IMG/VR virus record: IMGVR_UViG_3300013004_000026
Coordinates: 1-64,000 of that record
Origin: a virus
Strand: one strand, 5' to 3'
DNA length: 64,000 nucleotides
The notes below the pieces were generated by a model. That model saw only the letters and a program-made list of their open reading frames with translations. It ran no database searches and had not been told where the DNA came from. A program made the translations under genes and the position numbers. The number at the start of each line of letters is the position of its first letter. Position 1 is the first letter of the stretch. Shown here one piece after another: positions 16,782-24,109 of the stretch.

Positions 16782-16789
16782 TATTTATC
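16782..16789 (-). promoter_or_regulatory. Late promoter-like box GATAAATA
   Basis: GATAAATA on the minus strand ending 18 nt before ATG 16763, in the divergent region facing phoH. Confidence 0.45.
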
Positions 16790-16894
16790 AACGAACGCAG
16801 GTGTTGTTGGATCTACCAAAAAATCAGTGGTAGCCTAATACTTAGCTTTATTTTATCAAAAGAAACAGTACACTTATCCAGTGAAGAGAATGTC

Positions 16895-16902
16895 CGTAAA
16901 TA
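16895..16902 (+). promoter_or_regulatory. Late-like box CGTAAATA upstream of phoH
   Basis: CGTAAATA on the plus strand. With T4 late spacing the start would be near 16908, two bases before a perfect stem-loop. It differs from NATAAATA at the second base, so support is limited. Confidence 0.3.
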
Positions 16903-16909
16903 TTTGTGT

Positions 16910-16936
16910 AGACTTGTGTAGCAAGTCTAACTTGCT
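16910..16936 (+). promoter_or_regulatory. Two overlapping, mutually exclusive hairpins in the phoH leader
   Basis: Hairpin 1: AGACTTG / CAAGTCT (16910-16916 with 16922-16928). Hairpin 2: AGCAAGT / ACTTGCT (16920-16926 with 16930-16936), 7 bp each, sharing 16922-16926. Hairpin 2 ends 3 nt before ATG 16940. An attenuator-like or start-site-selecting switch is possible. Confidence 0.5.
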
Positions 16937-16939
16937 AAT

Positions 16940-17710
16940 ATGACAAACTCTACAACATCAATCACAGGAGAGTTACCCTTGAGTAAAAGGAAAAATAGAC
17001 TAGCCCTTCAGCCAGTCCATGCAGATAACACAATAAGTTTCAAAGAATACAGTTATCAAAGAAAAGATCCGGTATTAATTCCAAAAAGTCGTAATCAAGA
17101 AATCTACATTGATCTACTCAAAGACGATGAGCGTAAAATCGTGTTTGCCACAGGCCCTGCCGGCACAGGTAAAACCATGTTGGCAGTTGTAGCAGCGGTT
17201 AGAGCTTTGCGTTCAGGGCAGGTAAACAAGTTGATAATCACTCGTCCAGCTGTGGGTGTAGATGACGAAAAACATGGTTTTTTACCCGGCGATATAAATG
17301 CCAAGATGGAGCCTTGGACTCGACCTATTTTTGATATTCTAAAGGAGTACTATAAACCACAAGAAATCACCCGTATGCTAGAAGACCAATTGATAGAGAT
17401 TTCTCCACTGGCATACATGCGAGGGCGAACATTTAAGAACGCATGGATCATCGCAGATGAAATGCAAAACGCCACACCAGGGCAAATGAAGATGCTGCTT
17501 ACTCGTTTAGGTGAAGGTTCTAAAATTGTGGTTACTGGCGACACTCGTCAGGCCGACCGCGCTGATCCAGACAACGGACTACTGGATTTTAGGCGTTTGG
17601 TTGAACAGTACAAACAAAGCCAGTATGTCGCTGGTGTTGAATTGTCGGGCAGGGACATTCATAGACATCCTGCAGTCTTGGAGGTGTTGAAAATTTACAA
17701 AGAAATTTAA
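16940..17710 (+). CDS. phoH: PhoH-like ATPase
   Basis: 256 residues. P-loop NTPase with Walker A GPAGTGKT at 72-79, Walker B/sensor IIADEMQNATPGQMK near 174-188 and VVTGDTRQAD, all standard PhoH family. PhoH is common in marine phages; its role (RNA-linked ATPase or phosphate-stress related) is unsettled. Start choice is uncertain: ATG 16940 has no ribosome site and sits beside a hairpin, while the in-frame TTG at 16979 is preceded by CAGGAGAG and gives a normal PhoH start (SKRKNRLAL). It is one of only two plus-strand genes. Confidence 0.92.
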   Translation: MTNSTTSITGELPLSKRKNRLALQPVHADNTISFKEYSYQRKDPVLIPKSRNQEIYIDLLKDDERKIVFATGPAGTGKTMLAVVAAVRALRSGQVNKLIITRPAVGVDDEKHGFLPGDINAKMEPWTRPIFDILKEYYKPQEITRMLEDQLIEISPLAYMRGRTFKNAWIIADEMQNATPGQMKMLLTRLGEGSKIVVTGDTRQADRADPDNGLLDFRRLVEQYKQSQYVAGVELSGRDIHRHPAVLEVLKIYKEI

Positions 17711-18189
17711 CTAAATTGATTCAGCGCAGCCAAGGTGGTTTCGTAATCCACATGATGTATTGCGTTACCGCCTGCTGCTCGCCATTCAGCAATATTGCTC
17801 TTGCGATCATCAATCAGTATATCGCCAGGCTTACAGTGTGTCCATTTGTCCTTGCTAAAAGGACCAAACATAACTGGAATATCCGGGAAGTAATTCTGCG
17901 CCCAGACAACCTTATCGTAGAATGCCCACGGAACATCGTTGCCTTTAGGTACCGCAGTTAAAAACATCAGTTCCCAGCCCTGAACGGCACATATGGCTTT
18001 GCAGTTGTTGACTAATTCATCGGCATAGGGTGTCTTGACAAGATCTCTATAGAGTCTAGCATTCGTGGCCAGATTGTACCATACTTGATCAGGATAGATT
18101 CCTGCACTAGGTGGTACCCCAAGAGTCCGTGCAGCATATTCATCAAAATCGGCTACCACGCCGTCCATGTCTAAATATAGTGTTTTCAT
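17707..18189 (-). CDS. 5'(3')-deoxyribonucleotidase, HAD family
   Basis: 160 residues from ATG 18189. HAD motif I is LDMDGVVADF (D7, D9), motif II lies around FLTAVPKG, and motif III/IV is KPGDILIDDRKSN. Such enzymes dephosphorylate deoxynucleoside monophosphates and occur in phages that recycle host nucleotides. Longer upstream frame overlaps dnaK and its terminator and is unlikely to be translated. Its end overlaps the phoH stop by a few bases, tail to tail. Confidence 0.85.
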   Translation of the reverse strand: MKTLYLDMDGVVADFDEYAARTLGVPPSAGIYPDQVWYNLATNARLYRDLVKTPYADELVNNCKAICAVQGWELMFLTAVPKGNDVPWAFYDKVVWAQNYFPDIPVMFGPFSKDKWTHCKPGDILIDDRKSNIAEWRAAGGNAIHHVDYETTLAALNQFS

Positions 18190-18194
18190 AAAAG

Positions 18195-18214
18195 TAAGGG
18201 GCCGAAGCCCCTTA
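18195..18214 (-). terminator. UUCG-capped terminator after dnaK
   Basis: TAAGGGGC-TTCG-GCCCCTTA on the minus strand: a perfect 8-bp stem with the very stable UUCG loop, followed by CTTTTAT. It starts 7 nt after the dnaK stop and probably ends most dnaK transcripts before the nucleotidase. Confidence 0.8.
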
Positions 18215-18220
18215 GTGAGT

Positions 18221-20146
18221 TTACTTGTTGTCTTTGACTTCGGTGAACTGAGCATCTACCACTGTTTCATCATTGCCAGTTTTCTTGGCTTTGACTTCTT
18301 CGGCGTCAGCTGTTTGTTTTTCTGCTTCAGCTTGACCTACTAGATCAAACAAAGGCATACTCTTTGGCACAAATGCTTGTAACGCCTCGGTAATTTTATC
18401 TGGATCAGTTTCTGTTTTCAACAGCTCTTTGAGATCATGCAAGCCAGTTTTGATTGCTTCGCGTTGTTCATCTTGCAGTTTATCGCCGTGCTCTTTGAGA
18501 TTCTTTTCCACACCCCAGATCTGATGTTCGGCAGCATTCTTGGTTTCTGCAAGTTCTTTGGCTTTGGCATCTGTTTCTGCATTTGCTTCGGCATCCGCAA
18601 CCATTTTCTGTATTTCTTCTTCACTCAAACCTGAGTTGGCCTTGATTGTGATGTTGTTTTGCTTGCCTGTGTTTTTGTCCTTGGCACTAACCTTGAGAAT
18701 ACCATTGGCATCAATATCAAACGCCACTTCAATTTGTGGTGTACCGCGTGGTGCCGCTGGAATACCTTCTAGGTTAAACTCGCCCAGCAGTTTGTTATGC
18801 TGTGCCATTTCGCGTTCACCCTGGTATACTTTGATGGTTACTGCTGGTTGGTTGTCGTCCGCAGTTGAAAACACCTGTGTCTGTTTGGTTGGAATAGTTG
18901 TATTCTTGGTAACTACCTTGGCCATGATGCCACCTTGTGTTTCAATACCCAATGACAATGGTGTAACATCTAGTAGCAACACATCCTTCTTGTCTCCTGC
19001 TAACACAGCACCTTGAATGGCAGCACCTGCGGCAACTGCCTCGTCTGGATTAACATCCTTTCGTGGAGCCTTGCCAAAGAAACTTTCCACATAGCCTTGC
19101 ACCATGGGCATGCGAGTTTGTCCACCCACAAGTATGATGTCGTCGATGTCGGCAGCAACCAGCCCTGCATCCTTGAGAGCAGTACGACACGGCTCTATAC
19201 TGCGCTCAACCAGATCTGTCACAAGACTTTCAAGTTTGCTACGACTTAGTTTAATAGCCATGTGTTTTGGCCCACTGGCGTCAGCAGTGATATATGGCAA
19301 ATTAATCTCAGTTTGCGCACTTGACGAAAGTTCAATTTTTGCCTTCTCGGCTGCATCCTTGAGTCGTTGTAGTGCCAAAGTATCCTTGGCAAGGTCTGTA
19401 CCTGACTCACGCTTGAATTCGTCGACCAGGAAGTCCATAATGCGTTGATCAAAGTCTTCACCGCCTAGGAATGTATCACCATTGGTGGCAAGCACTTCAA
19501 ACTGTTTGTCACCATCAATGTTGGCAATTTCAATGATTGAAATATCAAAGGTACCACCGCCTAGGTCGTACACAGCAACCTTGGCGTCTTTCTTTGTGGC
19601 CTTGTCCATACCATAGGCCAGTGCAGCCGCAGTGGGCTCATTGATAATGCGCTTGACATCTAGACCTGCAATCTTACCTGCATCCTTGGTTGCTTGACGC
19701 TGGCTGTCATTGAAGTAAGCAGGCACCGTGATCACAGCTTCTGTGACTTCGTGGCCAAGATAGGCTTCTGCTGTTTGCTTCATCTTGCGCAGGACTTCAG
19801 CAGAGATTTGCGGTGGTGCTAGGTCTTCGTTGTTTGCATTGATCCATGCATCGCCATTCTTGGCTTCAACAATTTTGAAAGGCATCATGTTGATGTCTTT
19901 TTGCACAGCTTCTTCTTTGAATTTACGACCAATCAGGCGCTTGGCAGCGTAGATGGTGTTCTTTGAATTGGTCACTGCCTGGCGCTTGGCACTGGCACCC
20001 ACCAGTATTTCATCGTTGGCATAGGCCACGATACTAGGTGTAGTACGGGCGCCTTCTGAGTTTTCAATTACTTTGGGTTTGTCGCCTTCCATTACGGCGA
20101 CGCAAGAGTTGGTGGTACCTAGGTCGATACCTATGATTTTGGCCAT
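18221..20146 (-). CDS. dnaK: DnaK (Hsp70) chaperone, full length
   Basis: 641 residues, complete: nucleotide-binding domain with [10 protein letters not shown] at 4-13, phosphate loops [10 protein letters not shown]-like ([12 protein letters not shown]) and GGQTRMP, the interdomain linker [13 protein letters not shown], a substrate-binding domain, the helical lid and a C-terminal tail ending FTEVKDNK like the EEVD-type tail of proteobacterial DnaK. It folds proteins in ATP cycles with a J protein and GrpE; a J protein is encoded at 10.4 kb, GrpE is not in the window. High similarity by eye to proteobacterial DnaK suggests capture from a host. Driven by TATAAATA with a 5' hairpin; AAGGAG precedes the ATG. 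Confidence 0.97.
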   Translation of the reverse strand: MAKIIGIDLGTTNSCVAVMEGDKPKVIENSEGARTTPSIVAYANDEILVGASAKRQAVTNSKNTIYAAKRLIGRKFKEEAVQKDINMMPFKIVEAKNGDAWINANNEDLAPPQISAEVLRKMKQTAEAYLGHEVTEAVITVPAYFNDSQRQATKDAGKIAGLDVKRIINEPTAAALAYGMDKATKKDAKVAVYDLGGGTFDISIIEIANIDGDKQFEVLATNGDTFLGGEDFDQRIMDFLVDEFKRESGTDLAKDTLALQRLKDAAEKAKIELSSSAQTEINLPYITADASGPKHMAIKLSRSKLESLVTDLVERSIEPCRTALKDAGLVAADIDDIILVGGQTRMPMVQGYVESFFGKAPRKDVNPDEAVAAGAAIQGAVLAGDKKDVLLLDVTPLSLGIETQGGIMAKVVTKNTTIPTKQTQVFSTADDNQPAVTIKVYQGEREMAQHNKLLGEFNLEGIPAAPRGTPQIEVAFDIDANGILKVSAKDKNTGKQNNITIKANSGLSEEEIQKMVADAEANAETDAKAKELAETKNAAEHQIWGVEKNLKEHGDKLQDEQREAIKTGLHDLKELLKTETDPDKITEALQAFVPKSMPLFDLVGQAEAEKQTADAEEVKAKKTGNDETVVDAQFTEVKDNK

Positions 20147-20170
20147 TTTTTATCTCCTTAAACAAATGGT

Positions 20171-20205
20171 TTTGCATGTGGGCCCCGAGGGCACCCACAT
20201 GCAAA
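20171..20205 (-). promoter_or_regulatory. 12-bp inverted repeat in the dnaK leader
   Basis: TTTGCATGTGGG (20171-20182) and CCCACATGCAAA (20194-20205) directly abut the TATAAATA box. With T4 late spacing, the RNA would begin inside the 5' arm near 20200 and open with a 7-bp hairpin (AUGUGGG/CCCACAU), leaving AAGGAG free downstream. Candidate mRNA-stabilising 5' cap or temperature-responsive element. Confidence 0.6.
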
Positions 20206-20213
20206 TATTTATA
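20206..20213 (-). promoter_or_regulatory. T4 late promoter, perfect TATAAATA, for dnaK
   Basis: Exact late consensus on the minus strand, about 60 nt before dnaK ATG 20146. With the clpA box, one of two perfect matches found in the window. Confidence 0.65.
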
Positions 20214-20237
20214 CCAAGTTTAACAGATAACCGCAAA

Positions 20238-20525
20238 TTAAGCAATATCTTTTGGACCTCTTGACTTCGTTGAAGGATGTTCTTGTATCCAACGAAGTAC
20301 CAGGGCTTCACTACCCCAACTGCCCTGTGGAGCCTGCATAAAAATCCAGCCGGTGATGTCCTTGAGTGCGGGCAAATTTTGTGCGTCAGCACGACCCACA
20401 GCACCAAAAAGATCGTTGCTGAGTACAGCATGCAAGAATCCGCCCACAGGAATACCACGCTCAATATAGTCTGTCAGCGCAGTTTGTGTATGATTGGGAA
20501 CATGATAACCACTAAAATCAAGCAT
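20238..20525 (-). CDS. Conserved phage protein, 95 aa
   Basis: Contains YIERGIPVGGFLHAVLSNDL (about 20-39) and a WGS near the C-terminus, a pattern I recognise from small proteins of many marine phages; function unknown. It overlaps the next upstream gene by 8 nt. Confidence 0.78.
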   Translation of the reverse strand: MLDFSGYHVPNHTQTALTDYIERGIPVGGFLHAVLSNDLFGAVGRADAQNLPALKDITGWIFMQAPQGSWGSEALVLRWIQEHPSTKSRGPKDIA

Positions 20526-20910
20526 TGATAGCCTCTTTGTTGATGGTAAAACGATACATGGGTTCTACTTCGCGCAGGAATTCTGGGCCCACATCCATGC
20601 TCACAAAGTTGTAGCCTTGCATGCCCTGCTCACTGTAGTTGATGTCGTTCACAGCGTTGCGAGTAAAACCCAACGAGCGCATGAGCGCACGGAACTCGTT
20701 GATCCAGATACCATCTGTGTAGATTAAACCGTCCTGATTGCAGTTCCAGGTTTTGGTGTCAAATCTTGCACACAGTTCGCCAAAATCACCCTCGTCATTG
20801 ACATTGCGTAACGATACCTCAAGGATGGTAACAGCCTTGGCCGCATTGCTCCACAGACCGTTTACATCACCAGTGTGAGTTTGCCAATGTACTTTTTTTT
20901 CAAATTCCAT
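20518..20910 (-). CDS. Conserved phage protein, 130 aa
   Basis: No enzyme domain recognised. Contains CARFDTKTWNCNQDGLIYTD (about 46-65) and DINYSEQGMQGYNFVS (about 90-105), a conserved phage pattern. It pairs with the 20238 gene, with which it overlaps. Confidence 0.78.
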   Translation of the reverse strand: MEFEKKVHWQTHTGDVNGLWSNAAKAVTILEVSLRNVNDEGDFGELCARFDTKTWNCNQDGLIYTDGIWINEFRALMRSLGFTRNAVNDINYSEQGMQGYNFVSMDVGPEFLREVEPMYRFTINKEAINA

Positions 20911-20915
20911 TACTA

Positions 20916-21602
20916 TTAAACCCTTTTTACAAAATTCAGTTGGGTGGTCTTAGCACCATTGTGATACTGGCTGACTTCGGTGCGCTTGACCTTGCCCTGT
21001 ATGCGCCCGCTGACTGCCAAATTTTGATGCGCGGTCAAGAAGCTGACCATGTTGCCGCAGCCGTCATGCCCAGTTACACTGTAACAATTATACTGCTGAA
21101 GGTATCTGCTGTCAATCAGGGCAAAGTCCAATTGGATTTTTTCGCCCACACGGCCCAGGTATTCGCTGGTACTGGCCAGTCCAATTTTGGCTTCATCTTT
21201 TTCCTGGCGCTCTAGCATGCCAGCATAGGTCTTGGGCACAAACGCAACCAAGCCGCAGTCACGTTGGGTGCAAGTGGGCTGGCTGATGGCTTCGCTGAGT
21301 GAAAATATGAAATCGCTCACACGACGGTCTGCCAGCTTCTTGATCAGCACATCTCCCTGGATTGCAGTGATGGCAGCATCTGCTTGAGCACGGTCTTCGT
21401 CTGTGGGTACCAGTTCTGGATTGCTACCAGGCTCAAAGGCAAAACTGTTGAACATCAGCGTCTTGTTTGGCACCACTTCGACAACCGCGTCCTTTTCGGT
21501 GTCAAAGAACGAGGTGTCTTTGTACATGGCGCCGTTCACACGCTGAGCCGCAAAGGCCAGGGCAACCAGTTCGCGAGATTCAATCTTGTAGGTCTTGGCC
21601 AT
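20916..21602 (-). CDS. Conserved phage protein with OB-like C-terminus, 228 aa
   Basis: Start taken at ATG 21602 (MAKTYKIES), 9 nt after TTGGAG; two earlier ATGs at 21608 and 21617 are too near or upstream of this site. The N-terminal 90 residues are helical; the C-terminal 60 (GNMVSFLTAHQNLAVSGRIQ...) look like an OB-fold strand pattern found in DNA-binding and replication accessory proteins. Not assigned further. Confidence 0.75.
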   Translation of the reverse strand: MAKTYKIESRELVALAFAAQRVNGAMYKDTSFFDTEKDAVVEVVPNKTLMFNSFAFEPGSNPELVPTDEDRAQADAAITAIQGDVLIKKLADRRVSDFIFSLSEAISQPTCTQRDCGLVAFVPKTYAGMLERQEKDEAKIGLASTSEYLGRVGEKIQLDFALIDSRYLQQYNCYSVTGHDGCGNMVSFLTAHQNLAVSGRIQGKVKRTEVSQYHNGAKTTQLNFVKRV

Positions 21603-21619
21603 GTTCATGTGCTCCAATG

Positions 21620-21775
21620 TTAATCAGTAAAACTAAGTTCTTCAAAAACTTCTTCAACATCATCATAGCTTACCTGTAACTCACAGGCAATGTAGTCTAT
21701 GGTTTCTTCGCTGAAGCCAGTTGGGTCACCTATTTGTTCGGCTAGGGTCAAAACCTGTTTGGCAAATTTTGTCAT
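21620..21775 (-). CDS. Small acidic protein, 51 aa
   Basis: Uninterrupted frame from ATG 21775 to TAA at 21620, fitting tightly between two genes. Begins MTKFAKQVLTLAEQIGDP and ends in an acidic EEVFEELSFTD. All-helical prediction. Function unknown. Confidence 0.6.
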   Translation of the reverse strand: MTKFAKQVLTLAEQIGDPTGFSEETIDYIACELQVSYDDVEEVFEELSFTD

Positions 21776-21777
21776 GA

Positions 21778-22041
21778 TTACATGCTCCAATAAGTTTCGC
21801 TCGAAGGTGAGCAGTAGTAGGGACGGTCATAACGCTCTTGGAACTCCTGCCCACTCATTAAGTTAGTCTTGGTCACAAAGGTTTTGTGGATTTCGTAACG
21901 ATAGCCATCACGCTTGAGCCAGGTGTGTTTGACAGTGTGCTCCAGCATGCTGAGGTTGTTGGTGTCGTAGTCCTGCTTGAGCACCTGACGCTCGCCTGAC
22001 TTCTTGCGCTTGTCTGCTTTGTAGATTTCAACGGTGTACAT
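21778..22041 (-). CDS. Phage hypothetical protein, 87 aa
   Basis: Basic, Tyr-rich; begins MYTVEIYKADKRKKSG, suggesting a small beta/alpha fold. It shares its start with the upstream stop (ATAATGTA). Not recognised. Confidence 0.7.
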   Translation of the reverse strand: MYTVEIYKADKRKKSGERQVLKQDYDTNNLSMLEHTVKHTWLKRDGYRYEIHKTFVTKTNLMSGQEFQERYDRPYYCSPSSETYWSM

Positions 22042-22310
22042 TATTTGTTCTCCATAACATAAGTAAACAACACAAATTTGGCACGGTTCAGCAGTTGACG
22101 CTGATCTTCAATGGTGTTGAAATCGGGCTGTTCGTATGCCATCATCTCTTGTGCATCCGACATCATGCTGGCGGCTATCATAGCAGGACCGCTGAGCTTG
22201 AATGTAATGCTGGACTCTACTGCTTCGCGCATTTGCGCTTCAGTGCATCCGTACATGCGCACTTCGCGCTTTTGTTGCTCGGTGAGTGCATCGTATGTTG
22301 CTGTGGACAT
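22041..22310 (-). CDS. Phage hypothetical protein, 89 aa
   Basis: Start at ATG 22310 (MSTATYDALTE) because AAGGAG lies 6 nt upstream; an earlier in-frame ATG (22331) lacks a ribosome site. Met-rich helical sequence. It is the first gene after a strong sigma70 promoter, so probably early-expressed and the head of the 22.3-to-20.2 kb operon. Confidence 0.73.
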   Translation of the reverse strand: MSTATYDALTEQQKREVRMYGCTEAQMREAVESSITFKLSGPAMIAASMMSDAQEMMAYEQPDFNTIEDQRQLLNRAKFVLFTYVMENK

Positions 22311-22340
22311 TTTGGGCTCCTTATTAATCACTATGCCACT

Positions 22341-22369
22341 AGTATAGCAAAATGGACCAATACGGTCAA
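22341..22369 (-). promoter_or_regulatory. Sigma70 promoter with extended -10
   Basis: TTGACC (22364-22369), 17 nt, TATACT (22341-22346) on the minus strand, with TGC before the -10. Drives the operon starting at 22310. Confidence 0.75.
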
Positions 22370-22444
22370 CCGTTTTTGCAGCAATTTCAGATGCTGTAAG
22401 TGCTTGATTTTACAGGGTTTTTTGTTGCAAAAATAGCAAAATCA

Positions 22445-22468
22445 GCTAAAAAGTGTTACTTTTTTAGC
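22445..22468 (-). terminator. AU-rich stem-loop over a stop codon
   Basis: GCTAAAAAAGT and ACTTTTTAGC pair around the stop of the 22456-22695 gene, followed by TGATTTTGC. Possible terminator ahead of the 22341 promoter. The 22370-22444 stretch is A/T-rich with no gene. Confidence 0.35.
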
Positions 22469-22695
22469 ACTACCCGCTGATTCAGGGCACCAATATAGTC
22501 TGCTTGTGCCTGCACTTTGCGTTCTAACTTACGCACCTGATCCTGCAAATGCGTGATTTGTTGTGCTACTGTTTCGTTGGTTGTTTTAATTCCACGAATT
22601 TCTTTGTCATGCGAAAACAAATTAGGGCGTGGAATATTAGGATCCATCACCCGCTTTTTCTTTGCCTTCATGGCTTTAAGAAACTTTGGATTCAT
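22456..22695 (-). CDS. Basic coiled-coil phage protein, 79 aa
   Basis: Start placed at ATG 22695 (MNPKFLKAMKAKKKR), since longer forms overlap the methyltransferase. A basic N-terminus is followed by a heptad-rich helix (QITHLQDQVRKLERKVQAQA). CATAAATA ends 4 nt before the ATG and no ribosome site is present, so the message may be leaderless. Function unknown. Confidence 0.66.
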   Translation of the reverse strand: MNPKFLKAMKAKKKRVMDPNIPRPNLFSHDKEIRGIKTTNETVAQQITHLQDQVRKLERKVQAQADYIGALNQRVVLKK

Positions 22696-22699
22696 ACAG

Positions 22700-22707
22700 T
22701 ATTTATG
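22700..22707 (-). promoter_or_regulatory. Late box CATAAATA at leaderless spacing
   Basis: CATAAATA on the minus strand, 4 nt before ATG 22695, overlapping the methyltransferase stop. Confidence 0.4.
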
Positions 22708-23404
22708 CTCTTGTGCGTGGCGGCTGTCCGCCTTCAGGGAAGTCTTGCAAATCCAAAATAGATTCTCTTCCTTGTCCAAAAAATCTGCCGTTGTAAATTT
22801 CGCCGGCTTTTACCTTCCAACGATATTTTCCGTCCACTAAATCGTAGGCCATGCGACTGGGATATTCTGACGCCGAATCTTTGTTCTTGACAAACACTGC
22901 CACAAAATCATTCCATGCGCTGTCATCGTCACCTTTTTTGCTGAACCAGCTTTCTAAAAAAGCCACATTGAGTCCATTGCGAGCTGCCCAAGTGACCAAT
23001 GCTTCGGCTGCGTCCGGATAAAAACGCCAGCAATCCACTGGATGGCGGTGAAAAGCACCATTGCTGGGCACATTGAGATAAAACAATCCATTGGGTTTGA
23101 GTATGCGCATGATGTCCAAGAACAGCACCCAGAACATTTCGCTGTGCTCAAACACACTGCTGGCTGTGACGATGTCGACTTTTTCGTCATGCACAGGCAC
23201 AACATAGGGATCCAACATGACCAGATCTACATTTTTACCTGACTCGAAATCTATGCCCACATAATTGAATCGAGTTGGACACACATCTTTGATGCTGCCA
23301 TTGATATCCATGCTGCCTACATCTACCACAATGGCGCCATCGGGCATGGCAGTTGAATAGGTGTCAAAGAACTTTTTGGCATTGGTGAGAGCAGAGCTGT
23401 GCAT
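22703..23404 (-). CDS. SAM-dependent methyltransferase, class I
   Basis: 233 residues from ATG 23404. Motif I VVDVGSMDINGS (26-37), acidic loop YVGIDFESGKNVD, motif IV DIVTASSVFEHSE and a post-motif LKPNGLFYLNVPS give a type-11/12 Rossmann methyltransferase. The substrate is unknown. It lies in a cluster with a cupin and a radical SAM protein, a set often seen in sugar or small-molecule modification. The upstream longer frame would overlap the cupin gene. Confidence 0.85.
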   Translation of the reverse strand: MHSSALTNAKKFFDTYSTAMPDGAIVVDVGSMDINGSIKDVCPTRFNYVGIDFESGKNVDLVMLDPYVVPVHDEKVDIVTASSVFEHSEMFWVLFLDIMRILKPNGLFYLNVPSNGAFHRHPVDCWRFYPDAAEALVTWAARNGLNVAFLESWFSKKGDDDSAWNDFVAVFVKNKDSASEYPSRMAYDLVDGKYRWKVKAGEIYNGRFFGQGRESILDLQDFPEGGQPPRTRA

Positions 23405-23406
23405 GT

Positions 23407-23727
23407 TTATAGATAATATTTGTCGTTGGGCACACTGGGAACTTTCACAGCCACAGTGTCTGTTTGTTCTAGAAATTCTACCTGGCAAAGATCACCAGGT
23501 TCAAACATGAATATGTCCCCGGCCTCATATATCTGACCATTGACCAATATGCGTCCTCGCGTGACCAATTGTATTTCATGTACCACCTTGTGATAGTGGC
23601 TGGTGGCATGACCAGGTTCGTTGGTCTGCCAGTTCACTTCAAAATCTTTAGTACGCCATACAGCCTCAGGGAAATCTCCTATGAACCAGCCGCGGGCGCC
23701 AGTTTCACTTAGTTTCCAGTTCTTCAT
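23407..23727 (-). CDS. Cupin-domain protein
   Basis: 106 residues from ATG 23727. A single cupin: GHATSHYHKVVHEIQLV near 38-54 supplies the metal-binding His/Glu group, and GDIFMFEPGD the second motif. Could be a sugar epimerase/isomerase or small-molecule-binding protein. It overlaps the upstream gene by 23 nt and abuts the methyltransferase gene. Confidence 0.78.
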   Translation of the reverse strand: MKNWKLSETGARGWFIGDFPEAVWRTKDFEVNWQTNEPGHATSHYHKVVHEIQLVTRGRILVNGQIYEAGDIFMFEPGDLCQVEFLEQTDTVAVKVPSVPNDKYYL

Positions 23728-24109
23728 ATTTTGCTTCCGTGATATTATCATCTGTGGGTATGGCAGATAATTCTTGTTCAATTTCTTTGGCCATTTGATC
23801 AAGATAGTCTGGATGCAGTTGTCCCATTACTGGAATCAAATATTTGTTGTAATTGTTAAAATAGTATCTAAAAATTTCATCAAAGGTTCGTTCAGTTTTG
23901 AAAGTATTACGATCAATACGCAAGTTGCTTAGATCTAAAATTACATTGGCTGAATCCATGTCTCTTTTTTTAACTCCGCGAGTTATCTCAATCTTTTCAT
24001 CATACCTGATGTTTGCAGGATCATCCTTCCATCCTTTTTTGCTGGTATTAACATGATCCTTGGGTTTCATGATATAGGTTGCAACCAGATAAATGCTTTT
24101 TTCTTTCAT
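23705..24109 (-). CDS. Phage hypothetical protein, 134 aa
   Basis: Start at ATG 24109, preceded by GAGGAG. Charged, with a Lys/Asp-rich N-terminal half and Asn/Tyr-rich centre. Not recognised. Coupled to the radical SAM gene (ATGA overlap at 24106-24109). Confidence 0.7.
   Translation of the reverse strand: MKEKSIYLVATYIMKPKDHVNTSKKGWKDDPANIRYDEKIEITRGVKKRDMDSANVILDLSNLRIDRNTFKTERTFDEIFRYYFNNYNKYLIPVMGQLHPDYLDQMAKEIEQELSAIPTDDNITEAKYEELETK

Noticed and set aside
18190-18255. Upstream extension of the deoxynucleotidase to ATG 18255
   Set aside because: It would run through the dnaK 3' end and its terminator; the HAD fold starts at MKTLYLDMDG.
18221-20146. dnaK as a bacterial contaminant or a bacterial locus
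   Set aside because: It sits between phage-type genes with a T4 late TATAAATA box upstream; no bacterial neighbours such as grpE occur. Read mapping would still be needed to exclude a chimera.
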